Below, in pieces: positions 53,601 through 64,000 of a stretch of 64,000 bases of DNA. How positions within the stretch are numbered: position 1 is the first letter of the stretch; each line of letters begins with the position of its first letter. The translations under genes were made by a program, and so were the position numbers. Origin of the DNA: Rutidosis leptorrhynchoides. Lineage: Eukaryota; Streptophyta; Magnoliopsida; Asterales; Asteraceae. The notes beneath the pieces are model-generated. The model did not search any database, had not been told where the DNA came from, and worked only from the letters and a program-made list of their open reading frames with translations. Location of the stretch: positions 5,266,501 to 5,330,500 of the forward strand of contig NC_092333.1 of the NCBI RefSeq assembly GCF_046630445.1, written 5' to 3'.

Positions 53601-54711
53601 TTATGTTATGTGGCCATACGGGTTTGACGAACCCTCATCCGGATGGATGAAACGTATTTTCGGTATATAGTGTAGGTTCTAACACTATTATGCAGAGGTA
53701 AGATTCAGTTAAACTTTGGTAATTGGGTGCTCGTGATACAAACAACATCTTTTGGGATGTATACGCTTCGATAATCACCTTATACTAAATCTTGTGGTTC
53801 AAAAACATACTTTACAAATACACATATGATTTCACCAACGTTTTTCGTTGACAGTTTTCTATATATTTCTCGAGTTCTTGATTGGCTACTTGATACAATC
53901 TTCCACGTACACTTATACTTGATTGGGGTCAAGCATACATGCATACACTTTGATTACTTGCTTGAGGTCAAGCATACATGCGCACACTTTGATTACTTGC
54001 TTGGGGTGAAGCATACATACATACATACGCTATTGATAGCATTCGAGATTTACAACCTATATTATGTCGTAAATTATTTCATTTATACTTTACAACTTTT
54101 GTAAACTTAAACTTGTTGTCGAACCGTTTGGTAACTTAAAACTTTGCAAGTCTTACACGTTTCAAATGAATTAGACATAATTTTGTTCAAACGCTTCTCA
54201 TTTAGGGACTATGACCACATAACGGGACCTAAGTTAACGGCGCCGTCAATGGCGATTTTGGCGGGTCGTTACAAGTTTTAGATTCGTTACGAAAAGAGAA
54301 GTTATACGCTAAATTTTCAAAGTGTGAATTTTGGTTAAGAGAATTACAATTTCTTGGCCACATTGTTAATGAGAATGGGATTCAAGTTGATCCCGATAAG
54401 ATTGAGGCGATAGAAAAGTGGGATCGACCGACTACGCCGACGGAGATTCTAACCTTTCTTGGGTTGGCCGGTTACTACCGACGGTTTATTCAAGTTTTCT
54501 CTAAGATTGCTTCTCTGTTGACTAAGTTGGCTCGATTGAATGTAAGATTTGATTGAGGAGAAGAGCAAGCAATAGCTTTCTGATTATTGAAACAAAAGTT
54601 AAGTCAAGCTCCAGTGTTGGTATTACCAGAAGGAATTAAAGACATGACCGTGTATTGTGATGCATCGGTCAATGGTCTTGGATGTGTTCTAATGCAATGA
54701 GGGAGAGTTAT
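50668..54711 (+). pseudogene. pol of element A (protease, RT, RNase H), interrupted by LTR D
   Basis: The protease motif reads VLFDSVADRSFV, where the usual DSG is DSV, which would damage the active site. FDVIIGMD is followed by TAG (50977) at a conserved Trp. The RT has [27 protein letters not shown] and the intact catalytic [11 protein letters not shown]. It breaks at 51796 and resumes after LTR D at 54279 with [20 protein letters not shown] and [12 protein letters not shown]. RNase H begins at VYCDASVNGLGCVLM and is cut at 54711 by element E. Further stops lie near 54553, 54580 and 54698. The integrase should continue beyond the right edge of the window. Confidence 0.88.
51797..54273 (+). 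mobile_element. Solo LTR D (2.48 kb)
   Basis: It runs TGTAACATCCCGC...GGCGGGTCGTTACA between two copies of AGTTT (51792-51796 and 54274-54278). Removing it restores the RT frame of element A exactly. A patch at 52912-52994 holds four palindromic units (GATGCGGTGCATC, GATGCGGCGCATC, GATGCGACGCATC, GATGCGGCGCATC). A short tandem repeat (agcatacatgc-like, 53931-54030) lies near the end. It belongs to a different family from C and E. Confidence 0.92.
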
Positions 54712-57700
54712 TGAAATGTCCCGTTCATATTGATTAAAAACGTTCCATATTAATTGATTTCGTTGCGAGGTTTTGACCTCTATATGAGACGTTTTTCAAA
54801 GACTGCATTCATTTTTAAAACAACCATAACCTTTATTTTATCAATAAAGGTTTTAAAAACATTACGTAGATTATCAAATAATGATAATCTAAAATATACT
54901 GTTTACACACGACCATTACATAATGGTTTACAATAGAAATATATTACATCGACATATGTTTCTTGAATGCAGTTTTTACACAATATCATACAAACATGGA
55001 CTCCAAATCTTGTTCTTATTTTAGTATGCAACAGCGGAAGCTCTTAATATTCACCTGAGAATAAACATGCTTTAAACGTCAACAAAAATGTTGGTGAGTT
55101 ATAGGTTTAAACTATATATATCAAATCGTAACAATAGACCACAAGATTTCATATTTCAATACACATCCCATACATAGAGATAAAAATCATTCATATGGTG
55201 AACACCTGGTAACCGACATTAACAATATGCATATATAAGAATATCCCCATCATTCCGGGACACCCTTCGGATATGATATAAATTTCGAAGTACTAAAGCA
55301 TCTGGTACTTTGGTTGGGGTTTGTTAGGCCCAATAGATCTATCTTTAGGATTCGCGTCAATTAGGGTGTCTGTTCCCTAATTCTTAGATTACCAGACTTA
55401 ATAAAAAGGGGCATATTCGATTTCGATAATTCAATCATAGAATGTAGTTTCACGTACTTGTGTCTATTTTGAAAATCATTTATAAAACCTGCATTTATTC
55501 TCATCCCAAAAATATTAGATTTTAAAAGTGGGACTATAACTCACTTTCACAGATATTTCCTTCATCGGAAATAAGACTTGGCCACGGATCGATTCACGAA
55601 CCTATAACAAATATGTACATATATATCAAAGTATGTTCAAAATATATTTACAACACTTTTAATACATTTTGATGTTTTAAGTTTATTAAGTCAGCTGTCC
55701 TCGTTAGTAACCTACAACTAGTTGTCCACAGTTAGATGTACAGAAATAAATCGATATATATTATCTTGAATCAATCCATGACCCAGTGTATACATGTCTC
55801 AGGATAGATCACAACTCAAAGTATATATATTTTTTGGAATCAACCTCGACCCTGTATAGCTAACTCCAACATTACTGCATATAGAGTGTCTATGGTTGTT
55901 CCAAATAATATATATACACGGGTCGATATGATATGTCAAAACATTTGCATACGTGTCTATGGTATCCCAAGATTACATAATATATTAGAATACATGTATA
56001 ATACAATATAAGTTAGCTAGGATATGATTTGTATAGAATTGTTAATATTTCCCGTAGCTACAAAAATCAAAAAATATCCAATCTTGTTTTACCCATAACT
56101 TCTTCATTTTAAATCCGTTTTGAGTGAATCAAATTGTTATGGTTTCATATTGAAATCTATTTTATGAATCTAAACAGAAAAGTATAGGTTTATAGTCAGA
56201 AATATAAGTTACAAGTTGTTTTTGTAAGAGGTAGTCATTTCAGTCGAAAGAACGACGTATTGATGACCATTTTGAAAAACATACTTCCACTTTGATATAG
56301 TTTCATGTTCATAAGAAAAATCATTTTCCCAGAAGAACAACTTTTAAATCAAAGTTTATCATAGTTTTTAATTATCAAACCCAAAACAGCCTGCGGTGTC
56401 ACTACGACGGCGTATGTCCGGTTTTACGGTATTTTTCGTGTTTCCAGGTTTTAAATCATTAAGTTAGCATATCATATAGATATAGAACATGTGTTTAGTT
56501 GATTTTAAAATTCAATTTAGAAGGATTAACTTTTGTTTGCGAACAAGTTTAGAATTAACTAAACTATGTTCTAGTGATTTCAAGTTAAACCTTCGAATAA
56601 GATAGCTTTATATGTATGAATTGAATGATGTTATGAACATCATTACTACCTCAATTTTTGTGGATAAACCTACTGGAAAAGAGACAAATGGATCTAGCTT
56701 CAAAGGATCTTGGATGGCTTGAAAGTTCTTCAAGTAGAATCATGACATGAAAACAAGTTCAAGTAAGATTTCCACTCTAAATAAGATTGTTATACTTATA
56801 AAAATTGAATCAAAGTTTGAATATGAGTATTACCTTGTATTAGAAAGATATCTTACTGTAAATAAGAAAGATTTCTTGAAGTTGGATGATCACTCTACAA
56901 GATTGGAAGTAAGTTAGCAAACTTGGAAGTATTCTTGATTTTATGAAACTAGAACTTGTAGAATTTATGAAGAACACTTAGAAATTGAAGATAGAACTTG
57001 AGAGAGATCAATTAGATGAAGAAAATTAAAGAATGAAAGTGTTTGTAGGTGTTTTTGGTCGTTGGTATATGGATTAGATATAAAGGATGTGTAATTTTGT
57101 TTACATGTAAATAAGTCATGAATGATTACTCATATTTTTGTAATTTTATGAGATATTTCATGCTAGTTGTCAAATGATGGTTCCCACATGTGTTATGTGA
57201 CTCACATGGGCTGCTAAGACCTGATCATTGGAGTGTATATACCAATAGTATATACATCTAAAAGCTGTGTATTGTACGAGTACGAATACGGGTGCATACG
57301 AGTAGAATTGTTGATGAAACTGAACGAGGATGTAATTGTAAGCATTTTTGTTAAGTAGAAGTATTTTGATAAGTGTCTTGAAGTCTTTCATAAGTTTATG
57401 AATACATATTAAAACACTACATGTATATACATTTTAACTGAGTCGTTAAGTCATCGTTAGTGGTTACATGTAAATGTTGATTTGAAACCTTTAAGTTAAC
57501 GATCTTGTTAAATGTTGTTAACCCAATGTTTATTATATCTAATGAGATGTTAAATTATTATATTATCATGATATTATGATATATTAATATATCTTAATAT
57601 GATATATATACATTTAAATGTCGATACAACGATAATCGTTACATATATGTCTCGTTTCGAAATCATTAAGTTAGTAGTCTTGTTTTTACATATGTAGTTC

Positions 57701-58142
57701 ATTGTTAATACAATTAATGAAATGTTTACTTATCATTTATCATGATTAAACATAGTGTATCAATATCTTAATATGATTCATATGTATTTAGTAAGAAGTT
57801 GTTATAACGATAATCGTTATATATATCGTTTCGAGTTTCTTAATTCAATAAACTCAATTTTATGTATATAACTCATTGTTAAAATAACTAATGAGATACC
57901 TAATTATCATAATATCATGTTAACTATATATATAATCATATATATGTCATCATATAGTTTTTACAAGTTTTAACGTTCGTGAATCACCGGTCAACTTGGG
58001 TGGTCAAATGTCTATATGAAACCTATTTCAATTAATCAAGTCTTAACAAGTTTGATTGCTTAACATGTTGGAAACACTTAATCATGTAAATAACAATTTC
58101 ATTTAATATATATATAAACATGGAAAAGTTCGGGTCACTACA
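54712..58142 (-). mobile_element. 3' LTR of element E (3.43 kb)
   Basis: In element orientation it starts TGTAGTGACCCGAAC, right after TTTAACGGGTAGGTAC, and ends GGGACATTTCA. It aligns with solo LTR C over its full length. Inverted arms lie at 55591-55602 and 57974-57985. A short open frame (57170-57391) is shared with C but changes mainly at amino-acid-altering positions, so it does not look coding. Confidence 0.92.
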
Positions 58143-58177
58143 GTACCTACCCGTTAAATAAATTTCGTCCCGAAATT

Positions 58178-59149
58178 TTAAGTAGTTGGAGGTGTTGAAG
58201 TATCTTCTGGAAATAAATGCGGGTATTTCTTCTTCATCTGATCTTCTCGTTCCCAGGTGAACTCGGGTCCTCTACGAGCATTCCATCGAACTTTAACAAT
58301 TGGTATCTTGTTTTGCTTAAGTCTTTTAACCTCACGATCCATTATTTCGACGGGTTCTTCGACGAATTGAAGTTTTTCGTTGATTTGGATTTCGTCTAAC
58401 GGAATAGTGAGATCCTCTTTAGCAAAACATTTCTTCAAATTTGAGACGTGGAAAGTGTTATGTACAGCCGCGAGTTGTTGAGGTAGCTCCAGTTGGTAAG
58501 CTACTGGTCCGACACGATCTATAATCTTGAATGGTCCAATGTACCTTGGATTTAGTTTCCCCCGTTTACCAAATCGAACAATGCCTTTCCAAGGTGAAAC
58601 CTTAAGCATGACCATTTCTCCAATTTCAAACTCTGTATCTTTTCTTTTACTGTCCGCGTAGCTCTTTTGTCGACTCTGGGCGGTTTTCAATCGTTGTTGA
58701 ATTTGGATAATTTTCTCGGTAGTTTCTTGTATTATCTCCGGACCCGTAATCTGTCTATCCCCCACTTTATTCCAACAAATCGGAGACCTGCACTTTCTAC
58801 CATAAAGTGCCTCAAACGGCGCCATCTCAATACTAGAATGATAACTGTTATTGTTGGAAAATTCTGCTAACGGTAGGTGTCGATCCCAACTGTTTCCGAA
58901 ATCAATAACACATGCTCGTAGCATGTCTTCAAGAGTTTGTATCGTCCTTTCACTCTGCCCATCAGTTTGTGGATGATAGGCAGTACTCATGTCTAGATGA
59001 GTCCCCAATGCTTGTTGCAACGTCTGCCAGAACCTTGAAACAAATCTACCATCCCTATCAGAGATAATAGAGACAGGTATTCCATGTCTGGAGACAACCT
59101 CCTTCAAATACAATCGCGCCAACTTTTCCATTTTGTCATCTTCTCTCAT
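58178..59149 (-). pseudogene. Integrase core and chromodomain of element E
   Basis: It begins [20 protein letters not shown], with the second catalytic Asp in IISDRDGRF and the catalytic Glu in [15 protein letters not shown]. The GPY-type region follows ([20 protein letters not shown]), then a chromodomain-like end ([43 protein letters not shown]). Integrase inserts the DNA copy, and the chromodomain steers it to marked chromatin. It is separated from the upstream part by a one-base frameshift near 59150, where a T appears to be missing before LPMREDD. Confidence 0.9.
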
Positions 59150-61236
59150 TGGCAGAAGTGTGCTGACTTAGTGAGACGATCAACTATTACCCAAATAGTA
59201 TCATAACCACTTGCAGTCCTTGGCAATTTAGTAATGAAATCCATGGTAATGTTTTCCCATTTCCATTCCGGGATTTCGGGTTGTTGTAGTAGACCTGATG
59301 GTTTCTGATGCTCCGCTTTGACCTTAGAACACGTCAAACATTCCCCTACGTATTTAGCAACATCGGATTTCATACCTGGCCACCAAAAATGTTTCTTGAG
59401 ATCCTTGTACATCTTCTCCGTTCCAGGATGTATTGAGTATCTGGTTTTATGAGCTTCTCTAAGTACAATTTCTCTCATATCTCCAAATTTTGGTACCCAA
59501 ATTCTTTCAGCCCTATACCGGGTTCTGTCTTCTCAAATATTAAGATGCTTCTCCGATCCTTTGGGTATTTCATCCTTTAAATTTCCCTCTTTTAAAACTC
59601 CTTGTTGCGCCTCCTTTATTTGAGTAGTAAGGTTATTGTGAATCATTATATTCATAGAATTTACTCGAATGGGTTCTCTGTCCTTCCTGCTCAAGGCGTC
59701 GGCTACCACATTTGCCTTCCCCGGGTGGTAACGAATCTTAAAGTCATAATCATTCAACAATTCAATCCACCTACGCTGCCTCATATTCAGTTGTTTCTGA
59801 TTAAATATGTGTTGAAGACTTTTTTGGTCAGTATATATAATACTTTTGACCCCATATAAGTAGTGCCTCCAAGTCTTTAATACAAAAACAACCGCGCCTA
59901 ATTCCAAATCATGCGTCGTATAATTTTGTTCGTGAATCTTCAATTGTCTAGACGCATAAGCAATTACTTTCGTTTGTTGCATTAATACACAACCGAGACC
60001 TTGCTTTGAGGCGTCACAATATATCACAAAATCATCATTCCCTTCAGGTAATGACAATATAGGTGCCGTAGTTAACTTTTTCTTCAATAACTGAAACGCT
60101 TTCTCTTGTTCATCCTTCCATTCAAATTTCTTCCCTTTATGCGTTAATGCAGTCAAGGGTTTTGCTATTCTGGAAAAGTCTTGGATGAACCTTCTGTAGT
60201 AACCAGCTAGTCCTAAAAACTGGCGTATGTGTTTTGGAGTTTTCGGGGTTTCCCACTTTTCAACAGTTTCAATCTTTGCTGGATCCACCTGAATACCTTC
60301 TTTGTTCACTATGTGACCGAGGAATTGAACTTCTTCCAACCAAAATGCACACTTTGAAAACTTAGCGTACAGTTTTTCTTTCCTTAACAACTCTAGCACT
60401 TTTCTCAAGTGTTCTTCGTGCTCTTTATCATTCTTCGAGTAAATAAGTATGGCATAAATGAAAACAATGACAAACTTGTCAAGATATGGCCCACACACTC
60501 GGTTCATAAGGTCCATGAACACAGCTGGTGCGTTAGTCAATCCAAATGGCATAACCATACACTCGTAATGACCGTAACGCGTCCTAAAAGAAGTCTTTTC
60601 AATATCATCTTCCTTCACCCGCATTTGATGATATCCAGAACGTAAATCGATCTTCGAATAAACAGACGAGCCTTGTAGTTGATCAAATAAGTCGTCGATT
60701 CTCGGTAGTGGGTAGCGGTTCTTGATGGTAAGTTTGTTCAACTCTCGGTAGTCGATACACAACCTGAATGTACCATCTTTCTTCTTGACAAACAAAACAG
60801 GAGCTCCCCACGGTGATGTGCTTGGTCGAATGAAACCATGCTCTAAAAGTTCTTGTAATTGGCTCTGAAGTTCCTTCATTTCGCTAGGTGCGAGTCTGTA
60901 TGGAGCATGAACTATTGGTGCAGCTCCCGGTACAAGGTCTATTTGAAATTCAACGGATCGGTGTGGAGGTAGTCCCGGTAATTCTTTCGGAAATACATCG
61001 GGAAATTCTTTTGCGACGGGAATATCATTGATGTTCTTTTCTTCGAAATTGACTTTATCGACGTGTGCTAGCACAGCATAGCAACCTTTTCTTATTAGTT
61101 TTTGTGCCTTCAGGTTACTAATAAGATTTAACTTTGCGTTGCTCTTTTCTCCGTACACCATTAAGGGTTTTCCTTTTTCTCGTATAATGCGAATTGCATT
61201 TTTGTAACAAACGATCTCTGCTTTCACTTCTTTCAA
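59146..61236 (-). pseudogene. RT, RNase H and integrase N-terminus of element E
   Basis: RT motifs: [42 protein letters not shown] and [12 protein letters not shown]. The catalytic site reads [11 protein letters not shown] instead of [11 protein letters not shown], so both metal-binding aspartates are lost (60460-60467). RNase H ([30 protein letters not shown]) looks complete. A stop at 59533-59535 precedes the integrase zinc-binding region ([12 protein letters not shown]...[11 protein letters not shown]) and the first catalytic Asp (TMDFITKLP). It is in the same frame as the protease at 61237-61440. Confidence 0.9.
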
Positions 61237-61640
61237 CTAGTCCATACCGATTATCACATCAAAACTCCCTAACTCTACTGGTATCAAGTCAATCTTAAAT
61301 GTTTCGCTAACCAATTTAATTTCTCGATTCCGACATATATTATCTGCTGAAATTAATTTACCATTTGCTAATTCGAGTAAAAATTTACTATCCAAAGGCG
61401 TCAATGGGCAACTTAATTTAGCACAAAATTCTCTACTCATATAGCTTCTATCCGCACCCGAATCAAATAAAACATAAGCAGATTTATCGTCAATAAGAAA
61501 CGTACCCGTAACAAGCTCAGGGTCTTCCTGTGCTTCTGCCGCATTAATATTGAAAACTCTTCCATGGCCCTGCCCATTAGTATTCCCCTGATTCGGGCAA
61601 CTTCTAATAATGTGGCCCGGTTTTCCACATTTATAACAAA
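61237..61640 (-). pseudogene. Zinc knuckle and protease of element E
   Basis: In this frame an intact zinc knuckle CYKCGKPGHIIRSC (61597-61638) is followed by the aspartic protease with its active site VLFDSGADRSYM and the conserved end FDVIIGMD. A TAG (61237-61239) replaces the conserved Trp codon before RT. The gag frame upstream is shifted by one base relative to this (change near 61640-61660). The protease would cut the polyprotein into its parts. Confidence 0.85.
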
Positions 61641-62834
61641 AACAGCGTTGGTATTACTTGCTCCGACACTATTCGTTTCGGCATTACTTGTTCTGGCATT
61701 ATTTGCTCCCTTAGTTCTGTTAAACTTTGGTCCGTAGACCTTACACTTTGTCGCGCTATGACCATTTCTTTTACTCCTGTTGCAAAATATCGTGCAAAAC
61801 CCCTGGTGATTTTCTTCACACCTATGACATGGCTGTTTTTGGTTTTTGTTGCCGTTGTTGTTATTGAGGTTGTTGTTGGGATTGTTATTGTTGTTGAAAC
61901 AGTTGTTGTAGTTGTTGTTGTTGTTGTTAGGATGTTTGTTGTAGTTATTGTTAGGATTGCGGTTATTGTTGCGATTGTTGTTGCGGTTGTTGGGATAGTT
62001 GTTGCGATTGTGGTTGTAATTGTTATTGTTGTTGTACTGGTGACTCTTGTCACCGTTTTCCTCCCACTTCCTCTTGAGTTGTTTCGTGTTGGCTTCTTCG
62101 GCCGCCTGCTCTTTAATTCTTCCCTCAATCTGATTTATGAGTTTATGAGCCATTCGACTTGCCTTCTGTATAGAAGCGGGCTCGTGTGAACTTACATCTT
62201 CTTGAATGCTTACTGGTAACCCTTTTACAAACGCGTCGATCTTCTCTTCTTCATCTTCGAATGCTCCCGGACACAATAGGTACAACTCTGTGAATCGTCG
62301 TTCATATGTGGTAACGTCGAACCCTTGTGTTCGTAACTCTCTAAGTTCTGCCTTGAGTTTATTGACTTCGTTTCTAGGATGGTACTGCTCGTTCATCAAT
62401 TGATTGAATGCCGATCACGGTAGTGCGTAAGCAGCATTTTGTCCTACCTGTTCAAGATAGGTGTTCCACCACGTTAACACAATACCTGTGAAGGTATGCG
62501 TAGCGTACTTAACTTTGTCCTCTTCAGTACACTTACTTATGGCAAACACCGATTCGACTTTCTCGGTCCACCGTTTCAATCCAATTGGTCCTTCAGTTCC
62601 ATCAAATTCCAAAGGTTTGCAGGCAGTGAATTCTTTGTAGGTGCATCCTACGCGATTTCTTGCGTCATTAGCTGCATTGCTAGATTCAGCGTTATTGTTG
62701 GTAAGTAGCGCAGCCTGTACTGCGGCTATGTTTGCAGCAAGAAAGGTACGAAATTCCTCTTCGTTCATATTCATGGTGTGTCGAGTAGTCGGTGCCATTT
62801 CCTTCAAAATAGACAACTGAATCGAGTTAATCAT
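61640..62834 (-). pseudogene. gag of element E
   Basis: It starts MINSIQLSILKEMAPTTRHT; the second Met (MAPTTR) may be the real start. Capsid features are FDGTEGPIGLKRWTEKVESV, VLTWWNTYLEQVG and ELRELRTQGFDVTTYERRF. A TGA at 62415-62417 replaces a Trp codon (LPWSAF expected). An Asn-rich low-complexity linker of roughly 80 residues from AAC repeats follows, then two cysteine-rich motifs (CHRCEENHQGFC and CNRSKRNGHSATKC, the latter with Ser in place of a knuckle Cys). Gag would bind and package the element RNA. Confidence 0.88.
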
Positions 62835-63121
62835 ACAGAATATTAAGAGTAGTCAATAGTATTTCGTAGCATAATATGAACTCATTTATAAAAGCTTTTT
62901 CTTCATATTAGCGTTTTATAAGTTTAAATTCGGGTACTACCTACCCGTTAAGTTCATACTTATTAGCTAATATATAATTCAACTACTACAATTCCATATG
63001 AAAAACTAATTATAATAATATATCACATACAAATATTCTTCAAACTTACAACTTCGCTATATTACATATAACATGAAATATAGTACACTATGATACAGAA
63101 CAGTTTTGAAGATAAATCTAG
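62835..63121 (-). other. Spacer between the F-box frame and gag of E
   Basis: AT-rich with no coding frame. It contains the hairpin AACGGGTAGGTAGTACCCGA at 62930-62949 (read on the minus strand), matching 18611-18630 of X3 and 37781-37800 of B. That shows E shares the leader architecture of those elements. Confidence 0.6.
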
Positions 63122-63838
63122 TTAATACGCAAGTTGTTCAGCAAAGGAAATAAAGACACGTAATTCATAAGTCCAGAAACAAGTCATGCATTCTGGTTTT
63201 ACTAGGATGACTTCCCATCCTTGGTCTTGTGGAAAATAACCGTTATGACCATTGACTAGGCAGCATGTTGTAACGTCGTCAAAAGGACGAGGGTTTCATA
63301 ATGTCCAACAGCCCCGTAATAATATAAAAACCTTATTTCTCACCCCAACTACTGAATATGTCACTTGTGGGAAGGTTTTATTTAAAAGTTGCAATCCGAT
63401 ATTCTTTTTCTCACTTTGGTAAGAAGCGAACATCACTAACCCGTAAGCATAACATGCTTCTTTATGTTGCATGTTAGAAGCTCTTTCTAATTCATGAAAT
63501 CCTATGTTGGGATATGTTGAGTCAAAATAGGTTCTTAACCCGTAGCGTAAAATTGCATTTGGGTTCCCCGCATTTAACGCTTTAAAGAAAACACGGTGTA
63601 ACTTACGGTCTCCCCAATGTGATATACCCCACCTATCAAAGGAAAGCCCTTTATAAACTAAGGCATTTCTGGAAAGTGTTTCAAATGTCTGACTTAATTT
63701 CGCCATAACTAAATGTGCTGATGAATTCTGACCGACTCTAGACAAGATTTCCTCAATCATATCCTCTGGTAGGTCTTCTAAAATATTCGGTTGTCTACCC
63801 TTAACGTCCATTTTATTTTTATACTGTAAAATAGACAA
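63122..63838 (-). pseudogene. F-box protein-like ORF upstream of gag in element E, one in-frame TGA
   Basis: A 180-codon frame has an F-box near its start (ILEDLPEDMIEEILSRVGQ, then SAHLVMAKLSQTFETL). A region of the kind in At1g67623-like F-box proteins follows (ALNAGNPNAILRYGLRTYF, ERASNMQHKEACYAYGLVMF). F-box proteins recruit targets to SCF ubiquitin ligases through SKP1. The frame stops at TGA 63296-63298, then continues open for about 57 more codons (PFDDVTTCCLVNGHNGYF ... FAEQLAY) to TAA 63122-63124, which suggests a premature stop in a protein of about 238 residues. It lies on the element's sense strand between leader and gag. Confidence 0.65.
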
Positions 63839-63956
63839 GAATTAGATTCGTAAAAGATAATTAACAAACAATACAAGCAATTTTTACATAGAACAAAAAC
63901 AAAAATACAAGCACACTACAATACATATGATACACAATATGATTACAACCCTCTAA

Positions 63957-64000
63957 TCTGAATCACTGGTTTCTTCTTCTTCGGACTTGGTTCGTTTTCC
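63957..64000 (-). CDS. C-terminal end of an unidentified ORF (partial)
   Basis: Read leftward from the window edge one frame gives GKRTKSEEEETSDSD and then a stop. An acidic Ser/Glu tail like this resembles the end of a real protein, but only 14-15 codons are visible. It lies upstream of the F-box frame in element E. Confidence 0.3.

Larger units (their letters stand above)
54712..64000 (-). mobile_element. Element E: Tekay-like chromovirus, minus strand, 5' LTR off-window
   Basis: The 3' LTR is 54712-58142 and pol and gag run leftward from 62834. An F-box-like frame lies upstream of gag, and the 5' LTR must lie beyond 64000. The element is inserted in the RNase H of element A; the 5 bases at the junction are GTTAT (54707-54711). 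A chromodomain at the integrase end places it among chromoviruses. Two stops and two frameshifts in gag-pol, a further stop before integrase and a destroyed RT active site show it can no longer move on its own. Confidence 0.88.

Noticed and set aside
61758..62189. Valine-rich plus-strand ORF opposite gag of E.
   Set aside because: It is the reverse reading of the AAC-repeat linker of gag, a shadow.
63296..63298. TGA in the F-box frame as selenocysteine or programmed readthrough.
   Set aside because: Land plants lack selenocysteine insertion and no readthrough context was seen; a simple nonsense mutation is more likely.

Overview
This window is nuclear DNA from a flowering plant. It is AT-rich, full of (TTA)n and (TA)n microsatellites, and made mostly of nested LTR retrotransposons. 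The style of the LTRs (starts like TGTAACGACCCGG or TGTAACACCCC, initiator-Met primer sites TGGTATCAGAGC, GC-rich palindromes) resembles Asteraceae genomes, but the family assignment is an inference. One apparently intact cellular gene is visible: a two-exon LRK10L-type receptor kinase on the minus strand (28459-30646). An F-box-like reading frame (63122-63838) lies near the right edge, inside a retrotransposon.

Left cluster (1-26790). The 3' part of a non-autonomous gypsy element (called X1 here; LTR 1141-4060) is inserted in the reverse transcriptase of a decayed Athila-type element (4061-about 8400). Next is a truncated second copy (X2; 8407-14044), which abuts the interior of the 5' LTR of a third copy (X3; 14045-25474). 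X3 is itself inserted in the reverse transcriptase of a Ty1/copia element (25475-26790).

Middle (26790-31955). This holds low-complexity non-coding DNA, the LRK10L gene, its upstream region and a truncated Tekay-like LTR (31134-31876).

Right cluster (31956-64000). This is a Russian-doll nest. Element A (plus-strand gypsy; LTR starts 31956, gag-pol 49487-54711) carries four insertions. Element B (32056-47307) sits in A's 5' LTR. Solo LTR D (51797-54273, target duplication AGTTT) sits in A's reverse transcriptase. Element E (minus-strand Tekay-like chromovirus, 54712 to beyond the window) sits in A's RNase H. B's 3' LTR holds a solo LTR C (43534-46974, target duplication GTGTT) and a 522-bp Helitron-like insertion (40446-40967) that is absent from B's 5' LTR.

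The most unusual material is in the related elements X1, X2, X3 and B, and in the LTRs they share with C and E. (1) The gag-pol region is replaced by a fragment of a poly(A)-binding protein gene (end of RRM3, linker, start of RRM4). (2) A small two-helix membrane protein frame runs antisense to the element, with its own TATA box. (3) All four copies carry a 61-nt near-palindrome. (4) Every LTR carries the inverted repeat GATTCACGAAC...GTTCGTGAATC bracketing a fast-changing 2-3.6 kb module. (5) In X and B LTRs that module contains tRNA-like A-box/B-box units ending in T runs and followed by (TTA)n. Together these look like a family of cargo-carrying, non-autonomous derivatives of a Tekay-like chromovirus of the E type. 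Copy counts, ages and expression cannot be judged from the sequence alone.
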